Assembly: GCA_023461035.1 (NCBI GenBank)
Contig: JAEWOD010000047.1
Span: forward strand, 1 to 57,404
From: Bacteroidota bacterium
GTDB taxonomy: Bacteria; Bacteroidota; Bacteroidia; Flavobacteriales; Weeksellaceae
Reading direction: 5' to 3'
Length of the DNA: 57,404 nucleotides
Shown in pieces: positions 52,510 to 57,404 of this stretch (the first letter of the stretch is position 1; each line of letters begins with the position of its first letter). The position numbers and the translations under genes were made by a program. The notes beneath the pieces are model-generated. The model ran no database searches. It saw only the letters and a list, made by a program, of their open reading frames with translations, and was not told where the DNA came from.

Positions 52510-53412
52510 ATGAAATTCGGAAAAGTAGAAAATCCTGATTTGGTTGACTTCACGATGCCGGAAGACCATCCCGATACAGTGAAAATTCTTTCGAAACATA
52601 AAAACGATAATGAATTCGAAGCTTATGTTGGCTGTGCCAAATGGAATCGTCAGGATTTGAAAGGCTTCTATCCACGCGGGACAAAAGATGAATTGACCTA
52701 TTATTCAACCCAATTCAACTCCATAGAACTCAATGCGACTTTTTATAAAATGCCGGACTGGAAACAAGTGGAAACCTGGAAAAACAAAACACCGGACGGC
52801 TTTAAATTCTTTCCAAAAATCACCGATCTGATTACACATTACCGTCGTTTGATCAATGTAGAAGAACCCATTCAGAATTTTGCCAATGCCGTCAGTAATT
52901 TTGATGAAAAACTCGGTATGGCTTTTATGCAATTGCATGATAACTTCAAACCGAAAGATTTTGACCGATTAAAATCAGTTCTGGAAAATTTTCCGGAAGA
53001 AATTCCGCTTGCGGTGGAAGTCCGGAACGAAGAATGGTTTTCAAACACTGAAGTTAGTGACGAGTTCTCTGCGGTTCTTCAAAAACAAAATATGGCAAAT
53101 ATCATCGTAGATACCGCAGGCCGGCGTGATATGATGCACATGCGGTTGACGAGTCCGATTGCTTTTATCCGCTATGTCGGAGCCAATCATATATCTGACA
53201 AACTGCGTTTGGATGATTGGATTCACCGACTGAAAACATGGAAGGAACAAGGTTTACAGAAACTATATTTCTTTGTTCATCAAAATTTAGAGGTTGAGTC
53301 TCCCTTACTTGCTGCTTATTTTATTGAAAAATTGAATGAAGAATTGAAAACCGAATTGAAAATCCCTTTAAAAAAGGATGATTCCGCAGATGTTCAACCC
53401 CAACTATTTTAA
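52510..53412 (+). CDS. DUF72 domain protein (YecE-like)
   Basis: This 300-residue cytoplasmic protein has a DUF72 TIM-barrel: AYVGCAKWNRQDLKGFYPRG near the start, FNSIELNATFYKMP, KFFPKITDLITH, and VEVRNEEWFS. DUF72 proteins resemble xylose-isomerase-like barrels and have no proven reaction; some stand next to iron-sulfur or DNA-repair genes. It precedes the Dph6-like gene by 11 bp, so both form one transcript. Confidence 0.9.
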   Translation: MKFGKVENPDLVDFTMPEDHPDTVKILSKHKNDNEFEAYVGCAKWNRQDLKGFYPRGTKDELTYYSTQFNSIELNATFYKMPDWKQVETWKNKTPDGFKFFPKITDLITHYRRLINVEEPIQNFANAVSNFDEKLGMAFMQLHDNFKPKDFDRLKSVLENFPEEIPLAVEVRNEEWFSNTEVSDEFSAVLQKQNMANIIVDTAGRRDMMHMRLTSPIAFIRYVGANHISDKLRLDDWIHRLKTWKEQGLQKLYFFVHQNLEVESPLLAAYFIEKLNEELKTELKIPLKKDDSADVQPQLF

Positions 53413-53423
53413 ATAAAGGCAAA

Positions 53424-54140
53424 TTGAAGAAAAAAGCAATTTTCAACTGGAGTTCGGGAAAAGATTCGGCACTTGCGTTGTATAAAATCCTGCAAGAAAA
53501 TGAATTTGAAATCCTTGGAATTGTTACCTCCATAAACGAAAAATTTCATCGTGTATCCATGCATGGAATCCGGGAAGAACTGGTCGAAAAGCAAGCCAAA
53601 AGCATCGGAATTCCATTGATAAAAATCTATCTTCCCGAATCGCCCTCTATGGAAGAATATAACGCTGTGATGCAGAAAAAAATGGAAGAATTTCGTTTAC
53701 AAGGCGTTACGCATTCCATATTTGGTGATATATTTCTGGAGGATTTACGAAAATATCGTGAAGAAAAATTAGCTGAAGTCGGGATGAACGCTGTGTTTCC
53801 TCTTTGGAAAATTCCGACCGGAAAATTGATGCAGGAATTTCTGGATATAGGATTTCAAACAATTGTTACAACAGTTAATGAAACCTATTTGAATAAAGAG
53901 TTTGTCGGAAAAGTCATTGATGAGAAATTCATACGAGATTTACCAAAAAATGTGGATATATGCGGGGAGAACGGCGAATTTCATACGTTTGCCTTCGATG
54001 GTCCTCTTTTCAATTTTCCTATCCGATTTGATTTGGGAGAAATCATCCGCAAAACCTATCCCAATCCTGCCAATCCAAATTCGGACGGAAACGAATTCGA
54101 ACAATTCGGATTTTGGTATGTGGATTTGATTTTAAAATAA
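53424..54140 (+). CDS. Dph6-related ATP pyrophosphatase (diphthine-ammonia ligase-like)
   Basis: This 238-residue protein begins with an N-type ATP-pyrophosphatase loop, IFNWSSGKDSALALYK, which binds and activates ATP. The start is TTG, 11 bp after the previous stop; no ATG is in frame before the loop. Family blocks HRVSMHGIREELVEKQAKSI, FGDIFLEDLRKYRE and DICGENGEFHTFAFDGPLF are all present. In eukaryotes Dph6 makes diphthamide, but bacteria lack that pathway, so the bacterial form must amidate something else. Confidence 0.9.
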   Translation: MKKKAIFNWSSGKDSALALYKILQENEFEILGIVTSINEKFHRVSMHGIREELVEKQAKSIGIPLIKIYLPESPSMEEYNAVMQKKMEEFRLQGVTHSIFGDIFLEDLRKYREEKLAEVGMNAVFPLWKIPTGKLMQEFLDIGFQTIVTTVNETYLNKEFVGKVIDEKFIRDLPKNVDICGENGEFHTFAFDGPLFNFPIRFDLGEIIRKTYPNPANPNSDGNEFEQFGFWYVDLILK

Positions 54141-54166
54141 AATTGAAATCACGTCAATTTCTTTCT

Positions 54167-54185
54167 AAATTTAAACAGTTTCTTA
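54167..54185 (+). promoter_or_regulatory. Shared upstream motif AAATTTAAACAGTTTCTTA (copy 2)
   Basis: Identical to 10744-10762 and with one change at 56541-56558. It ends 24 bp before the esterase start codon. Confidence 0.45.
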
Positions 54186-54209
54186 GAATGAAATTCAAAT
54201 TTATACATC

Positions 54210-55062
54210 ATGAAATTTTTCTCTCTGCTCCTATCTTTATTCTGGCTGTTAAGCTGTTCCGGTTCACAATTGGAAAGCCCCCAAAAAGAAATCATTCTCT
54301 ATGATGTAAAATACGGAACCGACTCACTGCAAACGATGGATGTTTATCTACCGGCCAACCGAAATCCCAAAACTCCATTTGTGATCAACATTCATGGTGG
54401 TGCCTGGATGATGGGCGACAAGGCTGACGATCATCCGTTCTGTCAGTATTTATTGTCCAGGAATATTGCAGTCGCCAACTTGAATTACCGGCTGGCCAAT
54501 AATTCCGGAATCCATTTGCCGGAAATGTTGGATGATGTGGACTCGGCATTTTTTGTTTATCACCTCAAAATCAAAAGATTGGAATACCCGAAATACTGAT
54601 TTTTCTTTGACCGGAATGAGCTCAGGAGCGCATCAGGCTCTGATGTCGGCTTATACCCGCCAAAATTCCGTAAAAACTTTAGTGGAGCGGGCAGGTGTAA
54701 CCGATTTGATTCATCCTGAAATGCTGGACTATATTTCCAAAAATAATCTAGCCGGACTGATTGACCTTATGTCGGGATCAGAGGAAAACTGGAAAATCGG
54801 AGATGCCCATCCTCCATTATATGAGGAATTCAGTCCCGCCGGACACATAAAAAATATTCCCATCCTTATTTTACACGGTGATGCAGATGATGTTGTCCCC
54901 GTACATCAGGCCTATTCATTGGAAAACAAACTCAAAGAAAAAAATTATCCTTATGAAATAAAAATCGTCCCCAATGCAGGACATGATTTCGAAGAAAATG
55001 AAAATACAAAGGAATTCGTTTTTAAATCCGCTGCCGATTGGTTTTTAAAATATGGGAAATAA
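54210..55062 (+). pseudogene. Alpha/beta hydrolase (esterase/lipase) lipoprotein, frameshifted in a T6 run
   Basis: The first frame has a lipoprotein signal (WLLSCSGSQ) and the oxyanion block VINIHGGAWMMGDKADD and ends with a stop at 54597. The second frame, one base away, carries SKSKDWNTRNTDFSLTG, the nucleophile elbow GMSSGAHQ, the acid in HGDADDVVPVHQ and the His in AGHDFEENEN up to 55062. Removing one T from the six at 54549-54554 restores a single 283-codon frame. All catalytic parts are present, so the gene was functional until recently or the shift is a sequencing error. The product would be an outer-membrane carboxylesterase. Confidence 0.85.
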
Positions 55063-55090
55063 AAAAAACCGATTAATGACTTAATCGGTT
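55061..55090 (-). terminator. Terminator after tRNA-Ser
   Basis: The 10-bp stem AACCGATTAA / TTAATCGGTT with loop GTCA on the minus strand is followed by eight T. It can also stop the esterase transcript weakly from the other side. Confidence 0.8.
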
Positions 55091-55098
55091 TCACTCGG

Positions 55099-55183
55099 CG
55101 GAGAAAGAGGGATTCGAACCCCCGGAGGTGTTACCCTCAACAGTTTTCAAGACTGCCGCAATCGACCACTCTGCCATTTCTCC
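55099..55183 (-). tRNA. tRNA-Ser (anticodon UGA)
   Basis: The minus strand folds as an 85-nt cloverleaf with acceptor stem GGAGAAA / TTTCTCC, the anticodon stem GCAGT / ACTGT with loop CTTGAAA (anticodon TGA), a long variable arm (GTTGAGGGTAACACC, typical for serine) and the T-loop GGGGGTTCGAATCCC. Discriminator base G. CCA is not encoded. It lies between lysA and a terminator on the same strand. Confidence 0.95.
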
Positions 55184-55186
55184 AAT

Positions 55187-55206
55187 CGGAACGGAAATCC
55201 GTTCCG
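55187..55206. other. 9-bp hairpin between lysA and the tRNA
   Basis: CGGAACGGA-AA-TCCGTTCCG is self-complementary. It lies just 5' of the tRNA without a T-run. It may mark the 3' end of the lysA message or help process a lysA-tRNA transcript. Confidence 0.4.
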
Positions 55207-55253
55207 TATTTTGTGGGTGCAAATATATAGTTTTTTAAACTATCTCTGCAAAC

Positions 55254-56465
55254 CTAAATCGAAATTTCTATCGTAGAACCCAATAAATCTTCCATATTTT
55301 CTCTCCTTCTGATGAGATGAACCTGATTTTCAGTCAATAAAACTTCTGCGGGACGAAACCGCGAATTATAATTCGAAGCCATTGAAAAACAATAAGCACC
55401 CGCATTTTGAAAACAAAGCACATCTCCTTCACTGATTTCATTTATTTTCCGGTTTGAACCAAACGTATCGGTCTCACAGATATATCCGACCACGGTATAA
55501 TATCTCGGACGCCCTTCCGGATTTGAAATATTCATAATTTCATGATGCGCATTATAAAACATAGGACGGATCAAATGATTAAAACCACTGTCCACACTCG
55601 CAAAAACTGTGGAAGTTGTCTGTTTGATGACATTGACCGAAGCCAAAAAGAATCCCGCCTGACTCACCAGATATTTCCCCGGCTCAAACATCAACGTCAA
55701 ATCCTTTCCGTATTTTTTCTCAAAACGATTGAAACGATGTCCCAAACGCTCGCCCAAATATTCGATGTCTGTTTCATCGGCTCCCGGATAATAAGGCACT
55801 TTAAAACCGCTCCCGAAATCCAGATATTCCAAATCCTTTAATTCACCCGCCACATCAAACAAAATTTCAGCACCTTGTAAAAAAACATCCACATCCAAAA
55901 TGTCAGATCCGGTATGCATATGCACACCGTTCACATTCATCCCGGTATTTTCAATCACGCGTTTGGCCAATGGAAACTGATGAATCGAAATCCCGAATTT
56001 CGAATCGATGTGCCCCACCGAAATATTGGCGTTTCCTCCTGCCAATATGTGCGGGTTGATACGGATGCAAACCGGATATTCAGGGAATTCCTGCCCGAAA
56101 TGTTCTAAAACCGAGAGATTGTCAATATTGATTTTCACACCCAGTTCCACCGCTTTCTGAATTTCTTCAAACGAAACACCATTGGGCGTATAAATAATTT
56201 CAGACGGCTCAAATCCGGCTTTCAACCCGATCAGCGCTTCCTGTATGGAAACCGTATCCAGCCCGGAACCCAGACCTTTGAAAAACTTCAAAATATTCAG
56301 ATTCGTATTCGCCTTACAGGCATAATTCAGCTTCAGCTTCTTGACAGAGGAAAACGCATTGACCATTCGCTCGTATTGAGCCCTCATTGTTTCCGCATCG
56401 TACACATACAGTGGTGTACCATAGTTTTCGGCTGCCTCAAGCAACCTTTCTCTGTCAAAATTCAT
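55254..56465 (-). CDS. lysA: Diaminopimelate decarboxylase LysA
   Basis: This 403-residue PLP enzyme makes L-lysine from meso-diaminopimelate, the last step of lysine synthesis. The PLP-lysine is in KLNYACKANTNLNIL near residue 47, the phosphate-binding region is LDFGSGFKVPY, and the substrate-side block is VGYICETDTFG near residue 335 (Cys-Glu-x-x-D). The active-site EPGKYLV and NAGAY motifs are present. Upstream, a TACTTTTG element (56496-56489, minus) lies 23 bp before the start. Confidence 0.97.
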   Translation of the reverse strand: MNFDRERLLEAAENYGTPLYVYDAETMRAQYERMVNAFSSVKKLKLNYACKANTNLNILKFFKGLGSGLDTVSIQEALIGLKAGFEPSEIIYTPNGVSFEEIQKAVELGVKINIDNLSVLEHFGQEFPEYPVCIRINPHILAGGNANISVGHIDSKFGISIHQFPLAKRVIENTGMNVNGVHMHTGSDILDVDVFLQGAEILFDVAGELKDLEYLDFGSGFKVPYYPGADETDIEYLGERLGHRFNRFEKKYGKDLTLMFEPGKYLVSQAGFFLASVNVIKQTTSTVFASVDSGFNHLIRPMFYNAHHEIMNISNPEGRPRYYTVVGYICETDTFGSNRKINEISEGDVLCFQNAGAYCFSMASNYNSRFRPAEVLLTENQVHLIRRRENMEDLLGSTIEISI

Positions 56466-56540
56466 TTTAAAAAATTTATTGTGAACCGCAAAAGTAAAGA
56501 AAACCCGGACTTTTCTCCGAAGACAAAATGATTTATTTCC

Positions 56541-56558
56541 AAGAAACTGTCTAAATTT
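56541..56558 (-). promoter_or_regulatory. Shared upstream motif, one-mismatch copy upstream of lysA (copy 3)
   Basis: The minus strand reads AAATTTAGACAGTTTCTT, one base different from copies 1 and 2. It is about 75 bp upstream of the lysA start. Confidence 0.4.
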
Positions 56559-56608
56559 ATTTAAATCGCTCTCCTCCTACTTGATTACTCATCCACTTCA
56601 CTGCTTAT

Positions 56609-56693
56609 GAGGGCGCCCGGGCGGGCTATCCGTTGCAACTCCTCGTCGCCTGCGGCGACTGCGGGGTTTCCACTACTATCCCTGGCGCGGGAA
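56609..56693. repeat. GC-rich intergenic block with hairpin
   Basis: In a surrounding of low GC this block is strongly GC-rich (GGGCGCCCGGGCGGGCTATC and CCTGGCGCGG) and holds the perfect hairpin GTCGCC-TGC-GGCGAC (56645-56659). It has no reading frame of note. Blocks of this kind recur between genes in Bacteroidota genomes as I recall. Confidence 0.5.
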
Positions 56694-56754
56694 ACGTTTA
56701 CATTGCCATTTGTAAACCCTTATCAATTCCATTTTTAAATCCATCACGCTAAGA

Positions 56755-57404
56755 TCTTGCCTAAATTTATACCGTAAAATTATTATTCCTGATTGGAGAT
56801 AAACAAAAAAGACTCCGTAGGAGTTAACTATTTTAACCCCGAATGAAATTCGGGGAAACCAAATAAAAGGATTTTGGGTTTTGGCGTAGATTTTTGTGGC
56901 GAAACATTTAAGATTAAGAGGAGAACCAAAGGTTCGGGTTTTTAAAAATTATGACAAAACAGTCTGCCTAAATTTATATCGTAAAATTATTATATCCTGA
57001 TTGGAGATAAACAAAAAAGACTCCGTAGGAGTTAACTTTTTTAACCCCGAATGAAATTCGGGGAAACCAAACAAAAAGATTTTGGGTTTTGGCGTAGATT
57101 TTTGTGGCGAAACATTTAAGATTAAGAGGAGAACCAAAGGTTCGGGTTTTTAAAAATTATGACAAAACAGTCTGCCTAAATTTATATCGTAAAATTATTA
57201 TTTCTGATTGGAGATAAACAAAAAAGACTCCGTAGGAGTTAACTATTTGTAACCCCGAATGAAATTCGGGGAAACCAAACAAAAGATTTTGGGTTTTGGC
57301 GTAGATTTTTGTGGCGAAACATTTAAGATTAAGAGGAGAACCAAAGGTTCGGGTTTTTAAAAATTATGACAAAACAGTCTGCCTAAATTTATATCGTAAA
57401 ATTA
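56755..57404. repeat. Tandem array of ~207-bp units with three hairpins each
   Basis: The string CTAAATTTATA(C/T)CGTAAAATTA starts at 56761, 56968, 57176 and 57383, giving periods of 207, 208 and 207 bp. Each unit contains the hairpins ACTCC-GTA-GGAGT, CCCCGAAT-GAA-ATTCGGGG and GAACC-AAA-GGTTC and the string TTTTTGTGGCGAAACATTTA. Units differ by only a few bases. A fourth unit runs off the right edge. There is no plausible coding frame. Confidence 0.92.

Noticed and set aside
56949..57137. 62-codon minus-strand frame in the tandem array
   Set aside because: It crosses the hairpins and unit boundary and is not maintained in the other units.
56755..57404. CRISPR array
   Set aside because: The period is 207-208 bp with almost identical full-length units and no unique spacers; no cas genes are near.

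Overview
The window is a low-GC chromosomal segment of a Bacteroidota bacterium, almost certainly class Flavobacteriia. The evidence is a GLPGLI-family protein, a giant protein with a type IX secretion (type B) sorting domain, the ordered block ftsX-DUF3098-uppP-truB next to rsmA-mgtE, LytTR and 2TM-domain signalling genes, several 'TTG-N17..21-TAnnTTTG' promoters of the Bacteroidota type, and many gram-negative lipoproteins. I cannot fix the genus; Weeksellaceae/Flavobacteriaceae is a guess from gene style.

Layout. 1-126 is the end of an IS256-like element that runs off the left edge. 153-9457 holds ordinary accessory metabolism and envelope genes: a zinc alcohol dehydrogenase, a GH26 mannanase broken by an in-frame amber codon, a broken HMA protein, a VIT/VWA/OmpA surface protein with a small thrombospondin-3 lipoprotein, a cupin, lptB and a TPR-like protein. 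A GlxA/AraC-type regulator is divergent from a tight nine-gene operon (10780-15126) of small START/SRPBCC, DUF1801, VOC, DinB and YdeI-type proteins, closed by a clear terminator. 15178-19684 is the most interesting region: a three-gene cassette encoding a TIR-like (Cap12-type) protein, a patatin phospholipase with an intact Ser-Asp dyad, and a 683-residue protein with an N-terminal deoxyribosyltransferase-like domain, a TPR/TRAFs-binding-like middle and a SLOG-like Rossmann C-terminus. The cassette is preceded by a perfect 13-bp inverted repeat. No cyclase (CD-NTase) is visible, so this is not a textbook CBASS locus; I propose it as a candidate anti-phage/abortive-infection system.

19782-22933 is a LytTR regulator with a histidine kinase that is fused to a 2TM domain. 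23117-29648 is a complete RND efflux operon (permease, adaptor, TolC-like channel) behind a TetR regulator whose promoter and palindromic operator can be read. 29687-38304 is mostly housekeeping (WYL regulator, truB, uppP, ftsX, rsmA, mgtE, a histidine kinase). 38383-42228 is the 1281-residue modular T9SS cargo protein.

42358-45760 is a decayed mobile zone. An IS256-like element (25-bp inverted repeats, 8-bp target duplication CTGATTGG) sits inside the zinc-finger codons of an older IS1-like element. Next to it are small orphan genes bracketed by a 61-bp duplication, and two 98% identical remnants of a REP-associated tyrosine transposase lying among REP palindromes.

45759-56465 returns to standard genes: carbonic anhydrase with a SulP transporter (likely bicarbonate handling), an S9 peptidase, a Kelch-like lipoprotein, DUF72, a Dph6-like ATPase, a frameshifted lipase/esterase, tRNA-Ser(UGA) and lysA. 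The right edge is a tandem array of ~207-bp units, each with three hairpins, related to a single diverged copy at 51.0-51.25 kb; compensatory stem changes between them suggest that the folded form matters. Four genes appear broken (GH26, HMA, transposase, esterase). Two of these breaks are at or next to homopolymers, so sequencing error must be excluded before reading them as decay.
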